From the NCBI GenBank assembly GCA_000017645.1, contig CP000781.1, positions 2,715,501 to 2,779,500 on the forward strand: a DNA stretch of 64,000 bases, in the 5' to 3' direction. The position numbers and the translations under genes are program-made. Position 1 is the stretch's first letter, and each line of letters starts with the position of its first letter. The notes beneath the pieces were generated by a model that saw nothing but the letters and a program-made list of their open reading frames with translations, was not told the DNA's origin and searched no databases. This document shows, in pieces, positions 46,339-55,651 of the stretch. This stretch comes from Xanthobacter autotrophicus Py2. GTDB taxonomy: Bacteria; Pseudomonadota; Alphaproteobacteria; Rhizobiales; Xanthobacteraceae.

Positions 46339-46566
46339 TATTGCGTGAGTGCCCTGCGCCGCCCGTTGTGGCCTGTTCTCTCGCGTGGTCCGAGGCCCCG
46401 CCACGGCGACATCCGCAGGCTCACCCGGACGTTGCCCGCAGTAAGCGCCCTCTTGAGTTTGAGCGTGGATTCCCCGATCAGCTTGGTTCAGCCCCGATCA
46501 TATCCGGCTCCGGCCCACCTGAGCCGCAGACTGGATCATCAGGCCCGGCATCATGAGGCTTGCACC

Positions 46567-47484
46567 ATGAGTGAGGACATCGCCTTCAACCGCACGTTCG
46601 AGGCTCCGGCCGGCCGGGTGGATGAGGTGTCCCCCCTGGTGCGCCGGATCGTGGCGCCCAATCCCTCGCCCTTCACCTTCACCGGCACCTGTTCCTACAT
46701 CATCGGTCGCGGGCAGGTGGCGATCCTTGATCCCGGCCCCGACGATCCCGCCCATGTGGCCGCCCTGCTGGACGCCGTGCGCCATGAGACGGTGACGCAC
46801 GTCTTCGTGACCCACACCCATCGCGACCACTCGCCGGCCGTGCGCGCGGTCGTGGCCGCGACCGGTGCGGTGACCCTGGGGGAGGGGCCCCATCGCGCGG
46901 CCCGCCCCCTCGCCATCGGTGAGGTCAACCCCCTCGATGCCAGCGCCGACACCGACTTCTCCCCCGATATCCGCCTTGGCGAGGGCGACACCATCGCCGG
47001 TCCGGGCTGGACCCTGACGGCCATTGAGACCCCCGGGCATTGTGCCAACCACCTTGCCTTCGCCCTGAGGGAAAACGACCTGCTGTTCTCCGGCGACCAT
47101 GTGATGGCCTGGGCCACCTCCATCGTCGCGCCGCCGGACGGCTCCATGGGCGACTATATCCACTCCCTCGAAAAGCTCGGGCTGAGGGAGGAACGCATCT
47201 ATCTCCCCGGCCACGGCGGGCCGGTCACCGATGCGCCCGATTTCGTGCGGGCCTATCTGACCCACCGCATGTCCCGGGAAGCTGCCATCCTGCGCGCCCT
47301 CGACCGGGAGGTGGAAACCATCCCCGATCTGGTGCGCGGCATCTATATCGGCCTCGATCCGCGCCTGGTGGGCGCGGCGTCCCTCACCGTGCTGGCCCAT
47401 CTGGAGCATCTGGTGTCGAGCGGTCGCGTGGTGACCGATAGCCCGGTCGCAGCCATCACCGGGCGATTCCGCCGTGCTGCCTGA
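46567..47484 (+). CDS. MBL-fold hydrolase (LACTB2-like)
   Basis: A 305-residue metallo-beta-lactamase-fold protein. The zinc-binding motif THTHRDHSP puts ligands at His83, His85, Asp87 and His88; later ligands are in ETPGHCANH, FSGDHVM and LPGHGG. A C-terminal winged-helix-like segment (about 235-300) with HRMSREAAILRAL is typical of the LACTB2 / beta-lactamase-2 group, thought to act as RNases or thioesterases. ATG 46567 is chosen; the longer frame from 46345 reads through non-conserved residues. The SRAP gene follows after 27 bp. Confidence 0.88.
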   Translation: MSEDIAFNRTFEAPAGRVDEVSPLVRRIVAPNPSPFTFTGTCSYIIGRGQVAILDPGPDDPAHVAALLDAVRHETVTHVFVTHTHRDHSPAVRAVVAATGAVTLGEGPHRAARPLAIGEVNPLDASADTDFSPDIRLGEGDTIAGPGWTLTAIETPGHCANHLAFALRENDLLFSGDHVMAWATSIVAPPDGSMGDYIHSLEKLGLREERIYLPGHGGPVTDAPDFVRAYLTHRMSREAAILRALDREVETIPDLVRGIYIGLDPRLVGAASLTVLAHLEHLVSSGRVVTDSPVAAITGRFRRAA

Positions 47485-47511
47485 CACCGGCCAGACCGGA
47501 GCGCGCGCCTG

Positions 47512-48270
47512 ATGTGCGGGCGATTCGTCCAGCAGATGCCGCCGATCCGCGCCGCCGAAATGTTCGGGGTGGACCCGGTTCTGGCGGCCCTGCCTAACGC
47601 GCCGCCGCGCTACAATGCGGCGCCGACGCAGGATCTCATGGTGGTCCGCCGCCATCCGGAAACCGGCGCGCGCCATCTCTCGCTGCTGAAGTGGGGGCTG
47701 GTGCCGTCCTTCGCCAAGGACACCTCGGGGGCCGCCCGGCTCATCAACGCCCGCTCCGAGACCGCGCCGGAAAAGCCGTCCTTCCGCGCCGCGTGGCGGG
47801 CCTGGCGCCGCTGCATCGTGCCGGCGGACGGCTTCTATGAATGGGCGCGTGCACGCGGCCGACGCCAGCCCTTCTTCATCCGCCGCGCCAATGGTCGCCC
47901 CCTGGCGCTCGCGGGCTTGTGGGAGGGCTGGAAGGATCCGGCGACCGGCCAGTGGCTGCGCACCTTCACCCTCCTGACCACGTCGGCGGATGCAAAGTTG
48001 CGCCCGCTGCACGAGCGGATGCCGGTGATCCTGCCCGAGACGGATATCGCGGCCTTCCTGGAGGCGGAGGATCCGCGCGACCTCATGCGGTCTCTTCCGG
48101 GCACGGACCTCGATCTGTGGCCGGTCTCGGATCGCGTCAATGCGGTGCGCAACGATGGGCCGGACCTCATGGCGCCGCTGCCGGCCGAGGCGGCGGCCTC
48201 AGCCATGGCGCTGCTCACTGCCAAAGCGGGCCCCGAGAATCGCGGCTTCGGCGATCCTGAGAGCCCCTGA
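47512..48270 (+). CDS. SOS response-associated peptidase (SRAP/YedK, HMCES-like)
   Basis: A 252-residue protein that forms a covalent link with abasic sites in single-stranded DNA. The catalytic Cys2 (MCGRF) is exposed after removal of Met1; NAAPT with Asn35 and the later DGFYEWA (Glu) and HERMPV (His) complete the active site. Length matches the family. It lies 27 bp after the MBL-fold gene and converges with the DUF1499 gene, stops 12 bp apart. I see no clear LexA site upstream. Confidence 0.93.
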   Translation: MCGRFVQQMPPIRAAEMFGVDPVLAALPNAPPRYNAAPTQDLMVVRRHPETGARHLSLLKWGLVPSFAKDTSGAARLINARSETAPEKPSFRAAWRAWRRCIVPADGFYEWARARGRRQPFFIRRANGRPLALAGLWEGWKDPATGQWLRTFTLLTTSADAKLRPLHERMPVILPETDIAAFLEAEDPRDLMRSLPGTDLDLWPVSDRVNAVRNDGPDLMAPLPAEAAASAMALLTAKAGPENRGFGDPESP

Positions 48271-48282
48271 GCGGATTGGCCC

Positions 48283-49062
48283 TCAGCGGTGGCGGCGCTC
48301 GGCGGCAAGGTCCGCCATCAACGCTTCCACGCGTTCGGAATTGGTGCCGAGATCATGGGAGCCGTAGCGGGAGGCGGAGCGCACATCCACGCGCGCGCCC
48401 TTGGCGGTAGGCCGGATGCGGATGGAGACGTTGGAGCGGAAGCCCATGATCGGCGACACCGCCACCGCCTCGATCTGTCCGTCGCGCCGGGTGCCACGGG
48501 GCGGCACGGCGTCGAGGATGGTCCAGTGCCGCTTCTGCACCAGGGCAAGGACGGTGTTGAAGGCCTCCTCCGGCGTCGCCGTGAGATCCACCGGCTTGAT
48601 GCCGGGATAGGCCATGCGCTGGACCGCGGCATTGTCGATGCCGCCATAGGTCAACGAGTTGGCCTCGCGCGGAGAGGCGAGGGCGAGGGAGCGGAACCGC
48701 GGCGGATCGGCTGCGTCGGTGGAGATGTCGGTGAGCGGCGGCAGCATCATGCCGCGCGCCAGCACGGCGGCCGGCCCCGCCAGCACCAGCACCGCGATGC
48801 CCACGGCCGCCATGGCCCGGCCGATGCCCAGCCATCCGGTTTCCCAGGTGATGAAGAAGGCCACGGTGCCGAGGATGCCGGCGATGGCCGCAAGGCCAAG
48901 CCCGGTGGCAAGCGTGACCAGCGCCGGCTGGAAATCGAGGAAGCCGGTGCGGTAGAGCAGCGCCGCGAGCGCCACCACCGGCAGCGAGAACAAGGCGAGC
49001 CGGAAGCTCCACCGCGCCAGCGGGGAGAAGCGTTCTTCCGTGTAAAGCCTGCGTCTGATCAT
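48283..49062 (-). CDS. DUF1499 membrane protein
   Basis: A 259-residue protein. Three membrane segments in the first 125 residues (about 19-40, 48-72, 82-106) are followed by a soluble DUF1499 domain with TDAADPPRF, AYPGIKPVDL, ILDAVPP, GFRSNVSIRIRP and SASRYGSHDLGTNSERVEAL, which are family hallmarks. The function is unknown. ATG at 49062 is taken; the frame further upstream belongs to sequence between genes. The HAD phosphatase gene is 31 bp upstream on the same strand, so the two may be cotranscribed. Confidence 0.87.
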   Translation of the reverse strand: MIRRRLYTEERFSPLARWSFRLALFSLPVVALAALLYRTGFLDFQPALVTLATGLGLAAIAGILGTVAFFITWETGWLGIGRAMAAVGIAVLVLAGPAAVLARGMMLPPLTDISTDAADPPRFRSLALASPREANSLTYGGIDNAAVQRMAYPGIKPVDLTATPEEAFNTVLALVQKRHWTILDAVPPRGTRRDGQIEAVAVSPIMGFRSNVSIRIRPTAKGARVDVRSASRYGSHDLGTNSERVEALMADLAAERRHR

Positions 49063-49093
49063 TCCATCCGTCCGCTTGCGGGCGACTGTTTGG

Positions 49094-49828
49094 TTAGACC
49101 GCGTTTTCCCGCTCTGGGGAAGAGGGCGCCAAGGCCAGAAGCCGGGGCAGGTCGTCGATGCTGTCCACAACGAGGTCCGCTTCGGTCATGAGGTCGTCGA
49201 TGGGCGCGGGACCTGAGCGCACGGCGATAAAGCGGGCGCCGGCACCGCGGGCAGCGGCCAGGTCGTGGGCACTGTCGCCGATCACCGCCATGGCGTGGGG
49301 CGCAAGGCCGAAGCGGGCGCCGAAAGCCGCAACCATCCCCGGCCCGGGCTTCGAGCCGAAGCCGGAATCATAGCCGTGCACCGCCGCCAGCAGGGGCAGG
49401 ATTCCGAGCGCATGCGCCTGCTTGCGGGCGCTGTTCTCGGCATCATTGGTGACGATGCCGAGGGTGAAGCCGGCGCTCTTGAGGTGGGTGAGCGTCGCCA
49501 AGGGCTGGCCGATGGGGGTGAGGAAGGCCAGGCCCTCACGGGCGAAGAGGTCGTCGATCTCGGCCAGAAAGTCCGGCGTCGCCGGTCGGCGGAGGGCGTC
49601 GGCCCACAGCGGGCCGTAATGGGCCGACGATCCTGAGACCAGAGGCGAGGTGTGCAGGAAGCGCCCTTCCGCCGGCAGATAGTGGCTCACCTCCTGAAGG
49701 CGCGCCAGCGCTGCGGCGTCGTCCCCGGCCAGGGCGCGCATGGCCGCCCCGCAGGCGGGACCCCAGGTTCGGTCGAAATGGACGAGGGTGCCGTCCTTGT
49801 CGAACAGCAGGGCGGAAACATCGCGCAT
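49094..49828 (-). CDS. HAD-family phosphatase (phosphoglycolate phosphatase-like)
   Basis: A 244-residue HAD hydrolase. Motif I is FDKDGTL with Asp10 and Asp12, motif II is IVTND, the motif III Lys is in GSKPGPG, and motif IV is VIGDSAHDLAAAR. The cap arrangement matches Gph/PGP-like enzymes that dephosphorylate 2-phosphoglycolate or similar metabolites; other small phosphates are possible. A much longer frame continues to 50662 but runs antisense through the extensin-like gene, so ATG 49828 is the start. Confidence 0.87.
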   Translation of the reverse strand: MRDVSALLFDKDGTLVHFDRTWGPACGAAMRALAGDDAAALARLQEVSHYLPAEGRFLHTSPLVSGSSAHYGPLWADALRRPATPDFLAEIDDLFAREGLAFLTPIGQPLATLTHLKSAGFTLGIVTNDAENSARKQAHALGILPLLAAVHGYDSGFGSKPGPGMVAAFGARFGLAPHAMAVIGDSAHDLAAARGAGARFIAVRSGPAPIDDLMTEADLVVDSIDDLPRLLALAPSSPERENAV

Positions 49829-49928
49829 GGGCAGGTCCGGGCGAGGCGGCCGAAGGCGCGCCGGGAGGAAACTGATACCGGTCCGGCCGTATCGACCGGG
49901 CGGTTCGGCTTCTCTACTATCACGCCTC

Positions 49929-51101
49929 ATGCACTCGCGACGATCTGCGCCGCCCGGCGTCCGCCTTTCCGCTCCGCCGGCCGCCGCCGCGTCGGATCCT
50001 GCCCGGACCGCATGGATGCGGATCGCACGGTCAGGGGTGTCCTGCCTCGTGCTCGTCGCCAGTGGACCTGCCTTGGGGGCGACGGCGCCGCTGCCGCCGA
50101 AGAAGCCGCAGGGGCTGTCAGTGTCGGTGTCGGCGCCTACCGCCGTGCGGCGTCCGCTCGTTCGGGCCGTGCCATTGCCGCCGCCGCGCCCGGCTGAGCT
50201 GGATGCCGAGGAGGAGGAAGCGCAGGAGCCCGCCGCCGCCCCCCGGCTTGCATCGCGCACGGTCGGGCCGCAGGAGGACGTGGACACAGCAGGGCAGGGG
50301 CGCGCGCCCGGCGCGGTGCCATTGCCGCCAACCCGCCCGGATGCGCAATCGCCGGCCGGAGATGACGCCGCCGTGCCGCCGGCGTCGCCCTCCGGCGCGC
50401 GGGAGATGCCGGCGGCGTGTGCCGCCCTGATCGAGGAGGGCACCATGGTTGCGACCCTGGAGGCCCCCATCACACCTGCGGGCGGTTGCGGCCTCGCCCA
50501 GCCGGTGCGCCTCACCGGCGTGCGCCTCCAGGACGGTCGTCTCGTCGCCTTCAAGCCCGCCGCCGTGACCCGATGCGAGGTGGCGGCCGCCGTCGCCGAC
50601 TGGCTGCGCGAGGACCTGGCGCCGGCGGTTGCCGCTCTGGGATCGCAGGTTGCGTCCGTCACCGTGGCGGCGTCCTATGACTGCCGCTCGCGCAATCGCA
50701 TTTCCGGCGCGCGCATGAGCGAGCATGGCCTTGGCAATGCGCTGGATGTGGGCGGATTCGAGCTGGCCGACGCCCGCATGGTGAAGGTGGAGAAGGGCGG
50801 GCTGCCGCAGCGCCTCCGCGCCGCCATGAAGGAGAGCGCCTGCCGTCGCTTCACCACCGTGCTCGGCCCCGGATCGGACGGCTATCACGAGGACCATATC
50901 CACGTGGACCTCGCCCAGCGCCGGCTCGGCATTCGCCTGTGCCGCTGGAACCTCGATGCAGGCACGCTGATCGCGAAAAAGGACAAGCCGAAGCCGAAGG
51001 ATGCGGCACCGACCCCGGCGTCCTCCGGCGGGCCCGGCAAAGACGATCCGGCGGCGGATGCCGAGGCCGACGCCGCGGCGGAGAAGCCGAACGGGAAATA
51101 G
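49929..51101 (+). CDS. Extensin-like C-terminal domain protein
   Basis: A 390-residue exported protein. A hydrophobic signal segment follows a second in-frame ATG at 50016 (MRIARSGVSCLVLVASG), so the true start may be there, giving 361 residues. A long Pro/Ala/Arg-rich stretch with repeated PLPPxRP leads to the extensin-like domain (about 155-340): ASYDCRSRN, SEHGLGNALDVGGFEL and YHEDHIHVDLA, a metal-dependent peptidase-like pattern related to D-Ala-D-Ala carboxypeptidases. The Lys/Asp/Ala-rich tail is low complexity. Likely cell-wall related. It faces the L,D-transpeptidase gene. Confidence 0.85.
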   Translation: MHSRRSAPPGVRLSAPPAAAASDPARTAWMRIARSGVSCLVLVASGPALGATAPLPPKKPQGLSVSVSAPTAVRRPLVRAVPLPPPRPAELDAEEEEAQEPAAAPRLASRTVGPQEDVDTAGQGRAPGAVPLPPTRPDAQSPAGDDAAVPPASPSGAREMPAACAALIEEGTMVATLEAPITPAGGCGLAQPVRLTGVRLQDGRLVAFKPAAVTRCEVAAAVADWLREDLAPAVAALGSQVASVTVAASYDCRSRNRISGARMSEHGLGNALDVGGFELADARMVKVEKGGLPQRLRAAMKESACRRFTTVLGPGSDGYHEDHIHVDLAQRRLGIRLCRWNLDAGTLIAKKDKPKPKDAAPTPASSGGPGKDDPAADAEADAAAEKPNGK

Positions 51102-51191
51102 CGGGTATTCCCTTGGGGCTGCGTTGAAGGCCACAACCGCTGTACCGTCTCCCGCTCAGCTGAAGCTGCTGGATCACAGGCACAAAAGAAA

Positions 51192-51216
51192 AAGGGCGCG
51201 GATCAACCGCGCCCTT
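51192..51216 (-). terminator. Terminator of the L,D-transpeptidase gene, possibly shared
   Basis: AAGGGCGCGG, loop of 5, CCGCGCCCTT. On the minus strand it is followed by TTTCTTTT, giving a good intrinsic terminator 43 bp after that stop; it may also end transcripts of the extensin-like gene. Confidence 0.85.
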
Positions 51217-51258
51217 CGTCAAACATCACTCTCTACTGGTCAGGCGCACATGCCGTGA

Positions 51259-51861
51259 TCAGAGAACCACCACTTCGGTACCGGTCGGCACGCGGCTGTA
51301 GAGGTCGATCACGTCCTCGTTCAGCATGCGGATGCAGCCCGAGGAAATGGCCTGCCCGAGATATTCAGGCTGGTTGGTGCCGTGGATGCGGAACAGCGTG
51401 TCCTGGTTGCCCTGGTACAGGTACAGCGCGCGGGCACCCATGGGGTTGTGCGGGCCGGGGGCCACATAGGAGGGCAGGCCGGCGATGCGCTGGTGAATTT
51501 CCGGGGTGGGGGTCCAGCTCGGCCATTCCGCCTTGCGCCCCACCTTCGCCTGGCCGCGGAACGCGAGGCTTTCCTCGCCCACGGTAACACCGTAGCGGAT
51601 CGCCTTGCCGTTGCCTTCGACGTAGTAAAGGAACTTGTTGGGCGTATCGATGACTATGGTACCCGGCTTCTTGTTCGTCGGATACTCGACGATATGCCGT
51701 GCGTAATCTCCGCTCGGCTTCACATTGGGATACGGCTTGTTCGCGAGAAGCTGCTTGTCCCGCGCCGTCTGCGCCGATTCAGGTGCCGGCGCATAGGTTT
51801 CCGACATGCAACCGCTGAGCATCAAGCCTGTCAGCAGTGCTCCGACCACCCGCCACATCAT
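51259..51861 (-). CDS. L,D-transpeptidase (YkuD) lipoprotein
   Basis: A 200-residue lipoprotein with lipobox LSGC at Cys18. The YkuD domain contains the substrate and active-site signature IHGTNQPEYLGQ followed by SSGCIRM, with the catalytic Cys and His. Such enzymes form 3-3 peptidoglycan crosslinks or attach proteins to the wall, an activity common in Hyphomicrobiales. Two Met codons are at the start; the first is used. It is convergent with the extensin-like gene, another cell-wall candidate. Confidence 0.92.
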   Translation of the reverse strand: MMWRVVGALLTGLMLSGCMSETYAPAPESAQTARDKQLLANKPYPNVKPSGDYARHIVEYPTNKKPGTIVIDTPNKFLYYVEGNGKAIRYGVTVGEESLAFRGQAKVGRKAEWPSWTPTPEIHQRIAGLPSYVAPGPHNPMGARALYLYQGNQDTLFRIHGTNQPEYLGQAISSGCIRMLNEDVIDLYSRVPTGTEVVVL

Positions 51862-52177
51862 GTTCGCCTCGTTTTACTCGCCTTGCTGCGCAAGGAGGAA
51901 TCGATCCCGCTCCGATTGAATTAACCCAATGTCCGCCATGCTTGAAGAGTTCTGCGCATGCTCCTGCCTGCTTGTGCGAAAGCGTTGCAGAAATGCCGCA
52001 CAGCCTGCCGTTTCGTCATCGGCTTTTGGAGTTTCTCAAGGAATTGGGCGCGTACTCCTCACATGACCTCGGAGAAGTCGCATCGGTTGCACAGTTTTGA
52101 CGCAGTCGAACGCCATTTCTGGAGTGGTCACGCGAAGGTGCCGCAACGTCAAAAGTCGCACCGTACAGGAGTAGGAC
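51862..52177. other. 316-bp divergent gap, L,D-transpeptidase / small protein
   Basis: No credible gene; short frames lack ribosome sites. An 8-bp inverted repeat TTTTGACG / CGTCAAAA (52095-52102 and 52147-52154) flanks the region just upstream of the small gene. The rest is unremarkable. Confidence 0.55.
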
Positions 52178-52390
52178 ATGTCTACCGCACAGCCGTCGCA
52201 GGGGCTCAGCACCCGGGTGGAATCGGATCTGAAGCGAATGGCGCAGAACCAGCAGTGGCGGGAAATCGGGATTTCGGCCGTTGCCGCGGCCGCCCAGCAG
52301 GCGAGCGAGAAGCGCATCGCCGAGGCTAAGGCCGCTGGTGAACCGAACCGGATCGTGACCCTCAGGGACATCGACTTCCTCGCGGCCTGA
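52178..52390 (+). CDS. Small hypothetical protein, 70 residues
   Basis: A mainly helical, soluble 70-residue protein with a basic/acidic central helix (LSTRVESDLKRMAQNQQWREIGI then AAAAQQASEKRIAEAKAAG). No signal peptide or membrane helix. I do not recognise a family. The ribosome site AGGAG lies 6 bases before the ATG, which supports real translation. It precedes corA by 106 bp. Confidence 0.65.
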   Translation: MSTAQPSQGLSTRVESDLKRMAQNQQWREIGISAVAAAAQQASEKRIAEAKAAGEPNRIVTLRDIDFLAA

Positions 52391-52496
52391 GGATAGCTGA
52401 TCGCCAACGGACCCGGCGCGGGGCCGGGGCCACGGCGGCAGTTCCTCTGGCATTCCGCCGGGGCTACAACAGCCGGGGAATTCGGGGACATGCCGC

Positions 52497-53471
52497 ATGC
52501 TTGTTGCCTATGTGTTCAGCGATGGGGCCCTGAAGGGCAACCCTGTCGCTGGAGGGCCGATACCGCCTGACGCGGTATGGCTGGACCTGATCTCGCCCAC
52601 CGAAGCCGATGATACCGCGGCTGAGGCGTTCGCCGGCATCTCTGTGCCGACCCGCGAGGAGATGGGCGAAATCGAGCAATCGAGCCGCCTCTATATAGAT
52701 GGCGAGGCACGATACATGACGGCCTCGCTGCTGTGCGGGGCCGACACGCCGACACCGGTCATGCTGGCGGTCACCTTCATCTTGAGCCGCGGCCGGCTGA
52801 TCACGGTGCGCTACGGCGAGCCCCGCGCCTTTCCCTCCGTTTCCGGGCGCCTGGCCAAGTCCTGCCCCTCTTCAATTACCGGCGAAATCGTCCTCATCGA
52901 CCTTCTCGAGGCGATCGTGGACCGGGCCGCCGACGTGCTGGAGCAGATCGGCGCCGACGTGGAGCGCATCTCCAAGCGGATCTTCGATCGCGACCAGGGC
53001 AACGAGAACGCCAACCAGCGCTATCGCGCCATCCTCTCCCACATCGGTCGCAAGGAAGGCCTGGTCTCCTACGCCCGCGAGAGCCTGGCCTCGCTGCAGC
53101 GACTTCTGTCCTTCCTCGGAACGGAGACCGAAGGGGCGGCGGTGACCAAGGATTCCAAGTCCTCGGTCAAGTCCATGAGCCGGGACGTGTCGGGCCTGTC
53201 GGACTACGCGGCCTTCATCGGCGACAAGCTGCAGTTCCTGCTCGACGCCACCATCGGCCTCGTCAGCCTTGAGCAGAACAATATCATCAAGATCTTCGCG
53301 GTGCTCTCGGTGGTGCTGATGCCGCCGACGCTGATCGCATCCATCTACGGCATGAACTTCCACAATATGCCGGAGCTTGACTTTGCCTACGGCTATCCGC
53401 TGGCGCTCTGCGGCATGGTGGTGTCGGGCATCCTTCCCTACGTCTTCTTCAAGTGGCGCCGTTGGCTCTGA
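52497..53471 (+). CDS. corA: CorA-family magnesium/cobalt transporter
   Basis: A 324-residue protein. A large cytoplasmic funnel domain (1-255) is followed by two membrane helices; the diagnostic YGMNF at the end of helix 1 (about residues 286-290) forms the pore entrance. SLEQNNIIKIFAVLSVVLMPPTLIASI precedes it. It forms pentamers that import magnesium. No M-box or other riboswitch is apparent upstream. Confidence 0.93.
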   Translation: MLVAYVFSDGALKGNPVAGGPIPPDAVWLDLISPTEADDTAAEAFAGISVPTREEMGEIEQSSRLYIDGEARYMTASLLCGADTPTPVMLAVTFILSRGRLITVRYGEPRAFPSVSGRLAKSCPSSITGEIVLIDLLEAIVDRAADVLEQIGADVERISKRIFDRDQGNENANQRYRAILSHIGRKEGLVSYARESLASLQRLLSFLGTETEGAAVTKDSKSSVKSMSRDVSGLSDYAAFIGDKLQFLLDATIGLVSLEQNNIIKIFAVLSVVLMPPTLIASIYGMNFHNMPELDFAYGYPLALCGMVVSGILPYVFFKWRRWL

Positions 53472-53475
53472 ACCC

Positions 53476-53500
53476 AAGCCCGCGCGCCGCCTGAGCGAAG
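53476..53500. repeat. Copy 4 of the short GC-rich interspersed repeat
   Basis: AAGCCCGCGCGCCGCCTGAG then CGAAG, in the gap between the convergent corA and SDR genes. Confidence 0.65.
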
Positions 53501-53523
53501 CGCCTCAAGATCCCGCGCCGGCC

Positions 53524-54273
53524 TCACACATGCTGGCCGCCGTTGATGTGGATCTCCGCCCCGTTGAGGTAGGACGAGGTATCGGTGCACAGCACGTAGA
53601 TGATCTTCGCCACCTCGTCGGGGGTGCCGAGCCGCTGCATGGGGATCTGCTCGACGATCTTGTCGGTGCCCGGCGAGAGAATGGCGGTGTCGATCTCCCC
53701 CGGCGCGATGGAGTTGACGCGGATGCCGCGCCGCCCGAAGTCCGACGCCATCTCCCGCGTCAGCGAGGCCAGCGCCGCCTTGGAGGTGGCATAGGCTGCT
53801 CCCGCGAAGGGATGCACCCGCGAGCCGGCGATGGAGGTGACGTTCACCACCGAGCCCTGCGCCTTCTCCAGCTCCGCCGAAAGTCCTCGCGCCAGCATGA
53901 TGGGGGCGAAGAAATTCACCTGAAATACGTCCACCCAGGTCTCAAGGTTGGTGTCCAGGGTGCCGAGCCGTGAGCCACCCTCGCCCTTGGGGGAGATGGC
54001 GGCATTGTTGACGAGGGCGTCGAGCCGGCCGTCCGGCAGGCGGCGCTTGACCTCGGCGATGGCGTCCTTGGTGCTGGCGGGGCTGGAGAGGTCCACCTGG
54101 ATGTGGTCCTCCGGCCCGGCGCCCCACGGGCACTTGTCCGGAAACGCATGGCGCGAGCAGGAGATGACGCGCCAGCCGGCGGCGGAGAAGCGCTTCACCG
54201 TGGCATGGCCGATGCCGCGCGAGGCCCCGGTGAGGAGCATGATGCGGGGCGGGGCTTCGGGTTCGGCGATCAT
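53524..54273 (-). CDS. Short-chain dehydrogenase/reductase
   Basis: A 249-residue classical SDR. TGASRGIG is the cofactor motif, NNAAIS the structural one, and the active site is YATSK with Ser in VTSIAGS. The C-terminal GAEIHINGGQHV is typical. The substrate is unknown. ATG at 54273 starts close to the first strand; an upstream frame to 54330 is rejected. pdxH is upstream on the same strand after about 100 bp. Confidence 0.88.
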   Translation of the reverse strand: MIAEPEAPPRIMLLTGASRGIGHATVKRFSAAGWRVISCSRHAFPDKCPWGAGPEDHIQVDLSSPASTKDAIAEVKRRLPDGRLDALVNNAAISPKGEGGSRLGTLDTNLETWVDVFQVNFFAPIMLARGLSAELEKAQGSVVNVTSIAGSRVHPFAGAAYATSKAALASLTREMASDFGRRGIRVNSIAPGEIDTAILSPGTDKIVEQIPMQRLGTPDEVAKIIYVLCTDTSSYLNGAEIHINGGQHV

Positions 54274-54375
54274 GACAAGGGTCCCGGGCCGGCATTCAGG
54301 GCTGAAGCATGTCGGCCCGACATGCAGCACCCTCTCGCTGCAAGGTCAAGAAAGTGGGCGCGAAGGCGGGGCCCC

Positions 54376-55017
54376 TCAGGGAAACAGCCGCGTCCTCGAC
54401 CAGTCGGCGCCTTCGCCCTCGCGGCGGAACACCACCCGGTCGTGCAGCCGGAACGGGCGGTCGTGCCAGAATTCGATGGCCACCGGCAGCACGCGGAAGC
54501 CGGTCCAGTGGGGCGGGCGCGGCACGGTGCCGAGGGCGTATTTCGCGGTCGCCGAAGCCACCGCCGCCTCCAGCGCGAAGCGGCCCTCCAGCGGGCGCGA
54601 CTGGCTGGAGGCCCAGGCGCCGATCTGCGACAGGCGGGGGCGGGTGGCGAAATAGGCGTCGGCCTCGTCCGCCGTCACCTGTTCCACCGGCCCGCGCACC
54701 CGCACCTGCCGGCGCAGGGATTTCCAGTGGAAAACCAGCGCAGCCTTCGGCGTCTGCGCCAGTTCGCGGCCCTTGGCGCTCTCGGTGTTGGTGAAGAACA
54801 CGAAGCCGCGCGCGTCGAGCCCCTTCAGCAGCACCATGCGGGCGTCGGGCAGGCCATCGGGATCGACGGTTGCGAGCGTCATGGCGTTGGGATCGTTGGG
54901 CTCGCTCTTCCCGGCCTCGGCGAGCCATTCAGCAAACAGCCGGAACGGCTCGGAGACTTCCGTAAAATCACCGGATGTTAAGGGGTTGTGGGCTTCCATG
55001 CCTGTGCTTGAAGTCAT
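54376..55017 (-). CDS. pdxH: Pyridoxamine 5'-phosphate oxidase
   Basis: A 213-residue FMN enzyme that makes pyridoxal 5'-phosphate in vitamin B6 metabolism. Conserved stretches are [21 protein letters not shown] split by the FMN site, [41 protein letters not shown] and the C-terminal [11 protein letters not shown] 55017 has GAGGGG about 8 bases upstream; ATG 54999 is an alternative. The start shares the palindrome CATG with a possible start of the divergent lipoprotein gene. Confidence 0.95.
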   Translation of the reverse strand: MTSSTGMEAHNPLTSGDFTEVSEPFRLFAEWLAEAGKSEPNDPNAMTLATVDPDGLPDARMVLLKGLDARGFVFFTNTESAKGRELAQTPKAALVFHWKSLRRQVRVRGPVEQVTADEADAYFATRPRLSQIGAWASSQSRPLEGRFALEAAVASATAKYALGTVPRPPHWTGFRVLPVAIEFWHDRPFRLHDRVVFRREGEGADWSRTRLFP

Positions 55018-55057
55018 GTGGGAGCCCCTCGTGCCTCGCCTCTCGCGCGCCGTCCCC

Positions 55058-55528
55058 ATGGCCGGCTGCCGTTCCTTATATAGAAGCGTGATCCGCCGGC
55101 GCGAAGCTCTGTGTCGCATGGCGGCCGCGGGGCTCGTCGTGGCGGGCCTCGGCGGCTGTTCCACCGTCAACGTGTCGCCGGATGATGCCATCGTCACCGG
55201 CTCCATCCGGGCGACGCCGGCCTCCCTCCCGGTGCCGGACGGCCTTGCCCCCACCGGCATTGCGCCCAGCGACTGGGTGCAGGCCAAGATCGCCCTCGAC
55301 CAGGCCCTCGCCGCGCGCAACAAGGATGTCTCCATCCCCTGGGACAATCCGGAGACCGGCTCCCGCGGCACGGCGACGCCGGTTGGGGCTGCCCGCGCCG
55401 GCGGCTGCCGGGACTTCATGATCTCGCTGGTGGACGGCAAGACCGCCGACCGCTGGATTCAGGGCGAGGTCTGCAAGGCGCGTTCGGGCACTGTCCTGTC
55501 GCAGGTCCGGGTGCTGGGGCAGGCCTGA
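55058..55528 (+). CDS. Small lipoprotein (RT0821/Lpp0805-like)
   Basis: A 156-residue protein with a basic N-terminus and lipobox GLGGC at Cys34. The mature part has [14 protein letters not shown] and a C-terminal [10 protein letters not shown]...WIQGEVCKA block with two cysteines, resembling the surface-protein family seen in rickettsiae and rhizobia. The start is uncertain: ATG 55058 gives the usual signal; GTG 55031 has GGGAG upstream; ATG 55016 overlaps the pdxH start. It is divergent from pdxH. Confidence 0.75.
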   Translation: MAGCRSLYRSVIRRREALCRMAAAGLVVAGLGGCSTVNVSPDDAIVTGSIRATPASLPVPDGLAPTGIAPSDWVQAKIALDQALAARNKDVSIPWDNPETGSRGTATPVGAARAGGCRDFMISLVDGKTADRWIQGEVCKARSGTVLSQVRVLGQA

Positions 55529-55651
55529 GGCAAGGCGGGGATGCGAAAAGCTGAGCCGCTGGCCAGCGCGGCCGTTGCATTTTTCGCGCCGCGAACCACA
55601 TCCTGAGATGCGGCTGGCCGCCTGAGTGCCGGCCGGCGAGGTGATTGACCC

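Noticed and set aside
49094..50662. 522-codon fusion of the HAD phosphatase with an N-terminal Ser/Gly-rich domain
   Set aside because: The extra part is antisense to the extensin-like gene; the HAD domain starts normally at 49828.
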